A stretch of DNA of 64,000 nucleotides from Certhia americana. Taxonomy: Eukaryota > Chordata > Aves > Passeriformes > Certhiidae. Position 1 is the first letter of the stretch, and each line of letters starts with the position of its first letter. The notes below the pieces were generated by a model, which was given only the letters and a program-made list of their open reading frames with translations, made no database searches and had not been told where the DNA came from. The translations under genes and the position numbers were made by a program. This document shows positions 40,367 through 51,976 of the stretch, in pieces. The stretch is from contig CM031857.1 in assembly GCA_018697195.1 (NCBI GenBank), positions 91,018,461 through 91,082,460 on the forward strand, in the 5' to 3' direction.

Positions 40367-41733
40367 CCTGAGAACAGGTCTGTTCCAGTTTTCCTGTTTG
40401 GAAAACTCAAAGACAGCTTAAATTTTAGCAAACAGGGGAAAAAAGAGGCTGAAGAGGTACAAGGGAGCAGGCTCATTGAGGGTAGTCAGTGTGGATCTGT
40501 GGAAGAGGAGCCTAGAGGCACAGTCTTGTATTGCCCTCAGTTCTGTGGGCGTGTCTTTTGCTCATTAGAGAGACTCTTACAAGTCTTTGTTTTCTTGGAA
40601 GAATCATCATCCAGGAGCCTAAAACTGGTGGTCTGTATAGCAGCATCCCAAAATGTATTCCTTCCTTATTATGAACACAGCTGGAGAAGTAACAGTCTTT
40701 CCTCTGAATTAAGGCACCGAAAATTTGGCAATTGTAGCTTTTACAACAGTGCAATTCAGAATGTTCTAATATTATTCAAATCACTTTCTGAATATAAAAA
40801 ATAGGATATAATAAGCAATTTCAGGAATCTTGAGTGGGACCAATCTCACAAATCTGCTGATAATGCCATGCTTTTTAGATATTTCTACTTCTATCACAGC
40901 ATGCATCTTAATGTATTGTAAAATACACTTCTCAAACAATGCATTTCCCTTACGTTTACTTTTTAACACAAAGAACAAAGATTTTAAAATTAAAAGAAAA
41001 AAATGTTTAAAAAAAAGAAGCTAAGGTCCCTCAGATCTATAGGACAGGTCAATACAGACACTAAAGTAAAGGAAGAAAAACATTTGCCAGTACTGCTGAA
41101 TTGGTATCTGAATTGTAACAACCTCTTTATCAGAAAACATATAGTGAACACATCCCTATTAAGTCGTATAATGATGCTCTGAAAATTATTTCAGGGAAGA
41201 AACAGTACACAAGGACATCCTGCTTGGGACCTTTTCTAGCTTCACAAGGATGTCAGCTGTGACTGGTTTTCCTGACGTGCTCACTTTTCATCAAGTAATG
41301 TGCCTGAGTCAAATAAATCAATTCCCTACATCACAGTTATTAAATGGTAATAAGTTTGTGGAATGCTATCTGAAAAAAAAAAGGGTCTATAAAAACCTTA
41401 CATGAAAATTTAAATCCTAAAATACCTGATGTTTTACTTCCTCTGGAAAAAAGGTTATTAAATACAACTCAAATGCTACCATTTACCACTCTGACTCTCC
41501 AATGATGTGTTTTCTATGAACAGTGTGTATTTTCAAGAACCAATGAGCCAGCAAAGTTTATATTAAGACTCTTGAAATACATGGGGGTTTTTTGGCACAT
41601 GTAAAACATGTTTAAAATACTCCCAAGAGCACAGCCCCAAGCCACACACCTTACACACCCTTGACTTAGCAGACTACACAGGTCTGTTTACATTTACAAG
41701 ATCTAGGAGTTATTATAAGTTAAGCCAACTTAC

Positions 41734-41766
41734 CCTGCGCTACAAAGTCCAGCCATGAACACCATT
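41734..41766 (-). other. Candidate 33-nt cassette microexon of the MCF2L-like gene
   Basis: On the minus strand the acceptor TATTTTTTCTCAG is followed after 33 nt by the donor GCAGG|GTAAGT, which matches the U1 consensus at all six intronic bases. Entered in phase 1, the exon is open and reads WCSWLDFVAQ, leaving one G for the next exon, so it is symmetric phase 1/1. It can join either the 30-nt candidate at 37.75 kb or exon A directly without a stop. An ATG inside it lies in a different frame that runs into a stop after joining, so it is not a start-codon exon. I do not recognise the peptide; the evidence is splice signals and frame only. Confidence 0.33.
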
Positions 41767-41864
41767 CTGAGAAAAAATAGTAACTCTTCATTTCTGCTAC
41801 TGAAATTCCTCTCTGATTCATCATCAGAGAAGAAAGAGGTCCACTTTTCCCTTCCCCTGCTCAG

Positions 41865-41882
41865 AACAAACTGCCCGAGAAG
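41865..41882 (+). other. Plus-strand 18-nt exon-like interval with strong splice signals
   Basis: A long pyrimidine tract ending CCCCTGCTCAG precedes AACAAACTGCCCGAGAAG, which is followed by GTAAGAG. It lies about 100 bp from the minus-strand candidate microexon and points the other way. No plus-strand gene is known here, so it may be a pseudo-exon. Confidence 0.2.
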
Positions 41883-42070
41883 GTAAGAGCTTTTGTATTA
41901 CCTGAACTTTGTTCCATAAATACAACAGGTGGCACAAGGTGACTTTCCAAATATATTTTCCCCCACTAACGCCATTGTTCTTGTAATTATCTCTTTAATT
42001 ACAGTGTTCTCCCCTCGTGACCCCACCCTGAATATTTACAGACTGCTGATACACCCAGTGTCTGATACAG

Positions 42071-42080
42071 TATATATAAG
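42071..42080 (+). promoter_or_regulatory. TATA-box-like sequence
   Basis: TATATATAAG matches a strong TATA consensus on the plus strand. No initiator or downstream gene can be tied to it, so promoter activity is speculative. Confidence 0.12.
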
Positions 42081-42866
42081 CTTAAGACCTTAGCATTTTT
42101 GTTCATGTTAGGCTTTAACAAGGCAAAGCAAAACTGTTGTTCATGCAGATATTCACAATGCTATCTGGAACTAGTCATATTGAATTGCTCACAGGTACAG
42201 TTTATCACCTCTGTTATGGATTCACACCTCTTTTCTCCACCTTTCTGATTGAAAAAGTGCAAGAGCATTTCAAGCAGGACAGGTCAATCAAAGTCTCAAG
42301 CACAAAACCCCAAAATCTCAAATAAATCCCTTTTAAACACCTTTATGCAGCCAGCAAACAAGGCATGAATGCAGCAAACAGTAAACACAGCCTCACACAC
42401 CTGGACATATCTAGTGTGGGGACTAACAATAATGAAGTGTGGCAGACTTTAAAACTGACCAGAAATGTCAGTGTTTGCACAGGCTCCAGGCAGGCTTTGG
42501 CTACATTTCAGGTACTTAAATGTTTCTGCTATTTTTGTATGTTCAGTCTGACATTTCCTGCATCCACACATTTTGCTAGCCTGCCCATAAGCTAACTCCC
42601 TCTCCCCTTACAAGAATGCCCAAAAAAATATCCAACAGAAATACTCATACAGCTTCAGGAAAAGATGCACCACATCTGTATCCCCTTGGCTGACAGATGC
42701 AGAAGTTCTCTTCCTCTAGACTCTTCCTCACTCTTTGTGGTGGATTATTCAGGTTATGGATTAACCAAGCTCTGTCTGACTCACTACAAAACCCTGTTAG
42801 TACGAGACGCCCACATTACAGCGCTGCTCACTTTGCTTTTTCACAGAACTTCTCTGGACTGGAAGG

Positions 42867-42894
42867 ACCCTGTGACACAGACCCTGTGACACAG
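42867..42894. repeat. 14-bp perfect tandem duplication
   Basis: ACCCTGTGACACAG occurs twice in direct tandem without mismatch. Confidence 0.97.
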
Positions 42895-43465
42895 TCTCCT
42901 CAGCCACCCACTCATCACACTCCTAGAACTACAAGTGAAAGCAAACTGCCCAAGAGCTTCAGTCACCTTTGTCAGAAAACCAACCTGAATCCAGAGTGAA
43001 AAGATGCAGACTACAGGATGCCTCCAGAGATACTCCCCATCCATGCCACACGCAGCACAGACTGAAGACAGATGTCTTCAGCATCTCCACTTGCCAGACT
43101 TGTTCTACAGCTCTCAGTTCAAGCTGACCTACTGTTCCCATTTGCTTAGAGAAAGTGAGAAGAGGGAGAATCTCAAAGCATGGTCTGTGAGCGCTGCGCT
43201 GGGATGCCCATCACCAAGGCCCACAGCATGTCAGCACCTTGGAAAATCTCCCCTGCTGATGGGAGACAGATGTCCCCAGAGAAGACTGCTCAGAGCCACA
43301 GCTTCCCAGGGCTGAAATCCTCCACAAACCCACAGCTGCTGTTCTATCTGCTTGCAGTCAGAGACGAAGAAGCATACAGAAGATAGAGTCAGGGATGGAT
43401 AAGAAAACGGGATGATGTCTCATCTCACAGCACTCACTGTACCAGCCTGGGCCCTGCCTGTGCAG

Positions 43466-43546
43466 GCAGGAGGAGCCTCATGGCACCTGGTCCCAAAGGT
43501 CTGCATTCCAAAGAGCAAGTGTCATCAGAGCCAGGGCTCAACCAGG
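43466..43546 (+). other. Plus-strand 81-nt exon-like interval
   Basis: The acceptor CCCTGCCTGTGCAG and the donor ACCAGG|GTGAGTG flank 81 nt that are open in all three frames. It lies in a GC-richer island 1.6 kb downstream of the 18-nt plus-strand interval. No protein similarity is recognised. Confidence 0.2.
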
Positions 43547-45206
43547 GTGAGTGGATAAAGGCAGCACAGCCTGCCCTGAGTAAAAGACACCTGCAGAGAA
43601 CAGTGCAATAAGGATTAGGCCACAGAGGACAGATCCAACTGTGAACAAGCTGTAAGTAAATAAAGTCTGCTTTGTTAAAATGAAAATAAAACAGAGATGG
43701 ATTTGATGAAGTATGATGGCTCTGGAAGCCAGCCTAGCTTCCCCTGTTAAGGTAAATAAAGGTAATGCAAAATCAATATATGAACTAGGACATTAATTGT
43801 TCAGTTAAAGGTTTCTATAGTCTATATTAAATATTTTAACATGCAGGGAAAGGATGAAGTGGCAGCAAAGCAAACATGCTCTTAGCAATTTCCAGAGATG
43901 CTAATGAAGAGAGAACAAAGCTTTGTGAGACTTGGGACAACAGGACAGAGCAGCTCAGCTTTGTCACAAGGAGAAGAGAGATGCATACATCACGGGATGC
44001 ATAGAAACACAAGCACGTTTACTTTGGAAATACATTCTGCCAAAACTGTGATTTCACCGAGCATAGCTATAGGACAGAAACGTTCCCAGGCTGGAATACC
44101 TCTCCCTTTCCACAATCTAAAACTTTGATCCACCTTCTGTGTAACATTTGTCTGCAAGTGCCACTGAAAGCCGAGGTTTGCTACCAGGAAGGCGGGAAAA
44201 CTCCTATCAGTCCAAAAGGCCATAAACCAGCTTTGACCAAAACAATGGAGTGATTCTTACTGGATATACAAAGTTAACATTAAAAGCCTATGATTGCTTT
44301 CCTACTGTCAACATAAAATGGGTAACAAGAAGGAAAGGAAACAGAATTTTTGCATACTTGAAGACTTCAAACAGAAAGGGCTGCCACATCATCAAAAAGA
44401 GTTTTGGAATAATAATAAAGATGGGTTGGAGACAGAACAGACAGCTTCCTACAGGAACATACTATTTTTCTGACTATACACTCACCTTTAAATAGTGAAA
44501 GGAAGATGTAAGTAAGACATGATTACATAGCATTACAAGATTTGTATTAAGGATCTTGGTCTAAAGGAAATTAAGCAAAAATTAAGAATATTCTCTGTTA
44601 GAATAGATATTAAATTTGAGTTTTTCTCCTATGTAGCCAATGCTTCGCCTATACTTTGGATTAGCTTCAATCCATTAATAAGTGGCCAGCAGGTGCTTGA
44701 AACCTATAAAAAACATAAATATCATAAAATATTTGGTGAAAGTAGTGGCTTTCATGGTTACACTATGGACTTGACTGCAGTGTTAGTGCTACCAAGTGAT
44801 AGTTGAATCCTATGTAAAAGTTAAATTTGAGGACACCTTGTTTTGATTTGCTTCACAAGACAGCATTCCATATGGTTAAAGTACTACTAAATTTTCCCTG
44901 ATTCTTCTTTATTGTTATTAATAGCAATTTACAGCAAAACTTTTTCTAATCTCAGCTGAACAGAATTAATTGTTAGATTTGGATAGTGAGCACTCCTAAA
45001 AGTATCAAATCTTGGCCTCACAAATGCCCAGAACTGGTAGGACAGGAAAGGTGAAACCTTTACATTTCAGAAGCTGTGAAAAAAAAAAATATTAAAAAAA
45101 AACCTATAATTTTAATTCCAAACACAACATATGACAAAAGACTCTATGAGCACAGTACAAATGAAGGTGTAAGAAAATCAAATCACCAGAGGCATTTTTC
45201 TCTTTG

Positions 45207-45222
45207 TTTTTTTTTTTTTTTT
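45207..45222. repeat. T16 homopolymer
   Basis: Sixteen consecutive T; another A-rich stretch lies 130 bp before it at about 45078-45110. Confidence 0.95.
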
Positions 45223-48200
45223 CTAAGAGTAAATGTAAACATCAAAGAAAAGCCTTGAAAATTAGCAAAGGTAGCTTAGTTGATGTAGATTTTCAAATTA
45301 ATTCAAAAATAAACTGCTTTTCTTTTTTTTAAAGATCATAATAGGTCACTGTGCATAACAGAAAACAATGAAGTTTTAATTAGTTACTGAAAAATCTAAT
45401 TCAGCTCATCTTAGCCAGTCAGGGTTAACTTATTTCAGAGAAAAAGAAAAACCAAAATGTAGCTTTAATAACACAAAGATTATATAATTATCAGTCACAC
45501 TAACACATACTTTATGAAACAGATTTTGAGACTAAGTGGTGGCAAATCCTAAATTTAGTACATTACAGATGTGATCAGAGGCTTCTTGATTTTTTTGAGT
45601 ACAGGTATAAATATTTTCTTCTGCATAAATAGGTATACTTCTTAGGAGTGGAATATTCAAGAAATGTTCTTTTAGAATATAAAAAGAGGGCTGATGTAAA
45701 GCTTTCAAATCTATGTTACTGTCATACACCTGGAAATGCACGAAAAAATAAGGTATAATGTTTTTCTTCAGTTGGTACTGGTGACAGACAGTAATTACTA
45801 TCATGAGTAATACCTAATATTGATAAAGATTTGTATTTTTTAACTGTAACAGTTGCTGGATCCCTATACGCTTTCAGAAGAAAAGAAACAACACTTGTTC
45901 CTGCAAGAATCATCATTTGAAAGAAATCAGAGACACAAATCCTACGCTGCTTACTGCTCATATTCAATTCACATGCTGCTCCAGTTTAGTTGCAACATTC
46001 TGTGTTAATACATATCACACTATAGGATCACGTATACATTCACCTCACCAGAGCATATTTGATGTAGTTTATTTCTTGAGTGCCTTCTGCCATGAGGGAT
46101 TTGGAAGAATCTTTGTAGGATCCTAAAAGGACTTTCATGTCCTTCCCTTAAAAGGCGGTGTTGAGACATGGATGTATCTTCACCAAACAATATAGCAAGA
46201 AAATAAAAGATCTCCTCGTTAGAATTACTCTCTTCTAACACACTGAAAAATACTCTGATTTTGTTTTTAAATGTCAATGGAGTGTGAAATTTCTTTATCA
46301 AATTCAGATGATAACCAAAAATGATGAAAAAGGCTGCAGTTTGAAGTCCTGGAAGAGGGTGCAGTGCAGTTATTTGTATTGCTTTTCTTCAGGAACCAAT
46401 ACCTAGTTCCACTAGAAAGGAAAAAGAAAGACTGGTTGCAGTTAATGCACTGAAAATACCAAGATGTTTTCTGCATGAAGCTGCAACACCATCTCAGTTC
46501 CTAGCATGCTGCACCCAGAAGACATCTGGACATCTTGCCACAGCTTCAGTCTCCTTTCAGTGTGATCAGTATGAATAAAGAGGTCACAGCTCCTCACACA
46601 AGTAGGTCAGACTAGCAAGTGACATTTTAAGAAAAAATTTTAAAGTGCAAAACTGTCTCTATTTTAGTGTTTTATCCAAAACAACCATATCCACACTAAC
46701 AGCCCTGTGCTGTTTAGGATGAAGGAAAGCCCCACAAAACATCCAGGTTGTCAAAGCACTCCAGCCGCACAGGGAGATCCAGCACCAGTGCTCATCCCAA
46801 GTAGCTGCTACAATCACCACCTTCTTCACATCCTTCTCCTTAATGTGAGGGATGTTCAGCTGTTGCAAAGAAACTTGCGAGGTTTCTCCTGAAGAAAGGC
46901 AAGTTGAAAGTTTTTCTTTTAACTTTACACTCTTGCTTGTAAGTTCACAGCTCCACACTCCGAAGACAGAAATCTCGAACGAACACTTGCTGCATTTCCA
47001 AGTTTGTCTCAAGCACCTGGTATCCTTCAGGGACAAGTGCTATGTTCATGCCAGCAAATTAAAAGAAAACACCAATTTGAATACAACACTGTCAATTAGA
47101 AATTCCTCTTCAATCCATTTGCCTGAAGTTGGACTCCCATCATCAGTACAACTCCTCTTCCTCCCCCTGTATTTGCACAGCAGACTGAGCCCTTCAAAGG
47201 CAGAGACTGTTTCCAGAATATGTGAGCAGAGAGGTCTTACGAGAAAAACCTGGGTCTTCCTGGGAGTTAACAAACAGCTAATAGGAAGGAAGGGAGGGGA
47301 AATGAATCCCAGGCTTTCTTAAAACATATCAGGAAACCCTACACTGTCTGCTCCCCCTGTCTCTTTCAGTGCAAGAGAGAGGAAATTGATAATGCTGCTT
47401 TACTTGGCAGTCAAGATTTTCCTCTCAATTCTGTTTAACTATGTCCTGTATGACCACAGATCTGCCACAGCCCAAATATATACCACTATGTACATCATCC
47501 TGAAGAAGTGTTTTAAAATACGATGTATCACCTATTACTCTGAAAGCAAATTCAAAGAGATAATCTTTAATTAAGTCACACTGAAGTAAATATTAAATAC
47601 CTTATTACAAAATATTAGTTTGCATACACTTTGTTGACAGAGGAGAATTGTTACAGTCCTAGATGTAAGAGGTTCAACTTTCAACATGAAATCATGGACA
47701 ATGTGACAATCTTGAAATGCGACAACCAAGAAAAATATTTTAAAAAATTAATTACGAACAGATGAGTTTCATGCAAATATCACTTGTTTTACAATTATTA
47801 TATCATTCATTATATCAAGCAGATGGACCACTGCATATTGCAGCTGTGCTACATGTCCCAGATCCAAGGCTTTTCACGCTTAATTTAAGTACCCGGAAAT
47901 TCACAGGAAGGAAGGATGGGAACAGCCTAGTGGTGGAGCACCACCATGATACACACTGCCACTGTACTATATACTCAGGGTTTAAACAAGAGAGGAACTG
48001 AAGAAAGACACAGCATCCATACTAGGAAAAATTCTGCATTTTCTTGTGCTGCTGTGTCACTTGTCACTTGTCACAAAGCAGTGGTTCTGGTCAGACAAAG
48101 GGGAACAACAACATCCACAGTGACAACAGTGCAACGTGTTCCTTGCTGAGTTTCACAGTGGAGGCACCAAATGTGACCAGGAGATGCCTGTGGCCATTTT

Positions 48201-48364
48201 TCAGCCAGCAGGGCTTCCCTGCTGCCTGGGAAGGACAACCTTTTTTGGGGGGCTTTTGGGGCACATCGGCCTCATGACCTAAGGACCGTTCTGACAAATC
48301 AAGTGGGATGAGAATAGAACTACACATCTTCTTTCAGCAGCCAAGCCTCAGTAGAAAATGAGGC

Positions 48365-48604
48365 AGATAAGAGAAAATGGCCTCAGGGTGCACCAGGGAG
48401 GTTTAGACTGAATACTAGAAAACATTTCTTCACAAAACATTGATCAGGCTACCCAAGGAAGTGGTTTAGTCACCATCTTTGGCAGTATTTAAAAAGACAT
48501 ATATGTGGCACTTAGGGACATGGTTTACTTGTGGACCTGCCAGTGTTGGGTTAACACTTGGACTTGATGATCTTAAAGGTCTTTTCCAACCTAAATGATT
48601 CTAC
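48365..48604 (+). mobile_element. CR1 LINE fragment, about 240 bp
   Basis: In order the sequence shows AAATGGCCTCAGGGTGCACC, AGGGAGGTTTAGACTG, AACATTTCTTCACAAAACAT, GGCACTTAGGGACATGGTTT and GGACTTGATGATCTTAAAGG, then TTTTCCAACCTAAATGATTC. This is a colinear CR1 3' region and terminus, in plus orientation. Confidence 0.95.
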
Positions 48605-51600
48605 AAGAAGTGACTCTTCGTCCTAGCAGTGTTTTGAGTGTGTGATGACACCAGAGGCACAGAGTGAAAACCTCTCCAGCAATTCGTGTAGAGAATTATT
48701 ACAAGGAAAAAGGATGTTCTCCTTTCTTTCTTCACATATCAAATGGATGCAGAACACTGATGACTTAAACTGTAAAGTTGGTAAGTACACACAATCCTAC
48801 TGAAATCTAGCCATTAGCTACATCCCTGTCCGCAAACAAGCTTTTAATCTTCTTTCAAGCACTCAAATTTGTGCCTAGAAGCAAAGAAATTAATCACAAC
48901 AATGGCTATGGTAGTGCACAATCAGAAGGAAACAGATGGTGTCACGCACTGTTTTCCAAACAGCAGCAGCTTCTATCTCCAGGAAAATAATCTGAATATT
49001 TTCCCTTGCTGTGGACATTACTATAACAAAAGCTCCTATTTGAAGGACATCTCTGCTCTGTATAGCATCAGCAAATTACGCCAGAGTTTATAGACAGCAA
49101 ACTAGACTGCACCTATCTCTCACATCACATAAACAGCAACATTCAGTGGGTAACACCCCTCCAATTATCTTCAAATGACTGCAGACAGCCTGATGGAACC
49201 AACACAATTGTGGCAATGAAATAGGACTTATTTTTCTCATTCTTCATTTCCAGGTCTGTTTCTGACTGCAGGCAGAGTGTTGCACATTGACAAATGAAGC
49301 AGCCATGCTGACTTAGAGCTGTACTCTCTCTGATTCCTCCTTTCCCAAGGACTCTCAAAATACTTCAGAACAGTAATTTCAAGTTTTCTTGGGAATCATT
49401 AAATTAAGATACTTTCTTCACCATTAATGTTCCTACTGCTCCTTTTCATCTTTTTGTTTGTATAGGGGCCTTATCTTTACAGGACATCTCAAACACCCTA
49501 CTGTGATTTTTCTTCCAAATCCTAATAATTATTTACAGGCCCTCCCTTACATCCCCACATTTGAAAGACTCTCATTAAGGAGCATGTATCCCTCCTAACT
49601 GTATGGAGCAGGAGGCTCTGGCAGCAGAATCCTCACTGTTCTAGAGTTTTTTTCTAAATTTATTCCATTTCTCCACACTTCTGCATAGCTTCTGATAAGC
49701 CACTGCCACTGGTGTTGCAATTTCTCCTGTTGCAGACCTCGGTTTTCAGGGAAAAGAGTACATCTCACAGACAAGAAACATGAGCAGCTATCATACATAT
49801 CAAGATCTCACCATGCACAGAGGGCACAAGAGTCCATCTGTGCAATCTTCCACTCACCCACTCGCTTTCCCTGGAGTTCTGGCAGGTAGGAGAAACTCCA
49901 GTATCAGTAGTGCCTTCACATCCCCAGTAACAACCCAGAGTGCTGCAGGACTGACCTCACATGAAGAATATAAAAGACTCTGAAAATTACATGGGGAATT
50001 GCATCTACCATATACATATGCAGAGATCAGAACTTATTGTTTTGGATCAGTTTCTAAAAGCAACTATAAATGGCACATACAAGTTAAATCTTGCCATGTG
50101 GATCTTCCAGCATCAGCACTCTTGCATCAACAGTAGAAATGAAATGAGAAGGAAAAAAAAAGTGAAAATGTTGTTTAGTTTTTTCTAATGTTTTTAGATT
50201 TGTGTCATCAGTTGTCCTTCGCACTTATTTTGTTGAGAACAGTCATACAAACAGAAAGATAAACTGGACTCATGCTACATTATTGTACAATACTGATTGC
50301 TTTGCACACATTAAAATGTAATATACGAGTTACTTCTAATCTGAAATGTAAGTTGTTTTATAGAGTTGGACACCCCCACACTATAACAAATTAGCACTGA
50401 TTGTTATTATGCTTAGTCATGAGCTTTTTTACAACCCTATGTAAGTGTTGAATTATGGCACGTTGGTTGTGTTAATTTCTAAAACTGAAAACAAGTTGTC
50501 AAAGATTAATCCATGCTAGAGGCAAGTCACTAGGCTAAAACAATGGAGTCAACTAGAGGCTGATTTTAAATGAAAAAGAAAATGTAGCTGAGATATTAAA
50601 GACACAAAGCTTGATATTTTTACATCCACAAATCCCACAGGGTTCTTGTAGAGTGAAAATGCTGAGAAAACTTGTCTAAAAATCCAAGAAATAAACCATT
50701 ATTCTATGGGTATTCTAGATTCTTGAAATACAAGAAAAAACTCAATCTTCCTTTTTCAATGTGGATGAGATTAATATCAAGTTTATATTTCACTTTCAGA
50801 CTATTCTAGCAGAACATTCCAGCAAAAAGTTCAAAAAGGGGTCCCTTCGAGTATTCTAGAGAATCTACCATCCGAAAATATATTTAGTAAAATACCATTA
50901 CATAGCTACTCCAGCAGAAGCTGGAGTGGGAAGAAATTTCAGAAATAGGTATGAATGAAGATATATCTGGGTGAACCTAAAACCCACTGAAAACAAATTC
51001 AGCATCTCATTAAAACACAGACAGCAATAAACAGTCTTAATATTTCGATATTGATTTATTAAGGGCTGGGAGTTCAAAGAATTATTTGGTATCACAAGAA
51101 ATCTAGACAGAAACCCTGAATTAAGCTACATAAGTGAGTTACAAGAGTGAATTAGGTTAGTTGTCCAAGCTTAATCCTAACTGGATGTATCTGCTCAGAG
51201 ACAAACCACGATCGTAATAAGCAGTAGATGAATATAAGTAGATCAGGACCGAGATAAATGGACAGCTTGCATTCTATTTATACTTGCACATAATGCTGCT
51301 GAGCCACTTCTGCCAGTCTTTCTTTATAGCAGGAGATCTCTCAAAAAATTAAACTAAAATAAACCCTACAGTGTGGTTTGTAATTCAAATGTACAGTAAC
51401 AAACAAAAAATTGCAATATATAAGATTAGGGTTTCAATACTCTGGAAGTGTTAACAACTGTCAAGATAACAAAAAGTTCTTAAAGCCTAACATCTGTCCA
51501 TCTAATTTAGGTAATCTTACATTGCATGTCTGAATCTCCTGAGAGTTAGCAATAAATGTGACCCATCTCCAAAAGAACAAGTTCCTTCACCACCAGCAAC

Positions 51601-51637
51601 AGAAAATACTCTGAAAATCACACTAGATCAGAGAAAT

Positions 51638-51662
51638 AACTAGAGGAGAATATCCTCTAGTT
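51638..51662. repeat. Perfect inverted repeat, 10-bp arms and 5-nt loop
   Basis: AACTAGAGGA pairs exactly with TCCTCTAGTT around GAATA. An outer GATCA/TGATC pair extends it imperfectly. Confidence 0.95.
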
Positions 51663-51958
51663 TATGATCATCCAGGCAAAGTGAGTGTCAACATCTAACA
51701 AGACAGCACTTCCACTTTGTCCTTTAATTTCATTCCTTTCACTTTTGAAGGTAAATAGCAATTAATTTCAAAACTTCTAAGATGTTCCAGGAAAGAGTAA
51801 GGAAACTGCATATACACCGATAAAGACCAGGAGGTCAGAATATGGGGAAAGCCTGATTAATATCCAGAGCCAATGCAAAGCAACAGGTAAATGCCATTGA
51901 GATATTGGAGCTAATTATGCAACTGCCACCACCAGCTCACTCATTTACTTAAATTTCA

Positions 51959-51976
51959 CCAGGTAAAGTTACCTGG
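51959..51976. promoter_or_regulatory. Inverted pair of CAGGTA E2-box motifs
   Basis: CCAGGTAA and TTACCTGG are arranged as a perfect inverted repeat with two bases between. CAGGTA is a known core for ZEB-type zinc-finger homeobox repressors. Function here is inferred from the motif only. Confidence 0.3.

Larger units (their letters stand above)
37781..41733 (-). other. Sequence between the two candidate microexons
   Basis: This 3.95-kb stretch holds no recognisable gene. It contains two perfect hairpins (16-bp arms at 38464-38499, 11-bp arms at 39079-39108), a short CAA repeat at 40349-40366 and a 174-codon plus-strand reading frame at 40280-40804. That frame has no domain I recognise, begins in simple-sequence DNA and is most likely a chance opening. 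Confidence 0.6.
41883..48364. other. Non-coding stretch with a GC-richer island
   Basis: No gene is recognised. At 42071-42080 there is a TATATATAAG box on the plus strand. From about 42.6 to 43.6 kb the base composition is GC-richer, with a 14-bp tandem duplication and one exon-like interval (43466-43546, plus). A T16 tract lies at 45207-45222. Overlapping opposite-strand reading frames of 125 and 156 codons occur at about 46.66-47.32 kb without a recognisable domain. Confidence 0.55.

Noticed and set aside
40280..40804. 174-codon plus-strand reading frame, the longest in the window
   Set aside because: It begins in a CAA repeat, has no recognisable domain or splice context, and has low-complexity and random-looking composition.
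44484..44570. Minus-strand GTGAGT donor behind a possible acceptor
   Set aside because: The interval carries an early in-frame stop in the phase needed for exon A.
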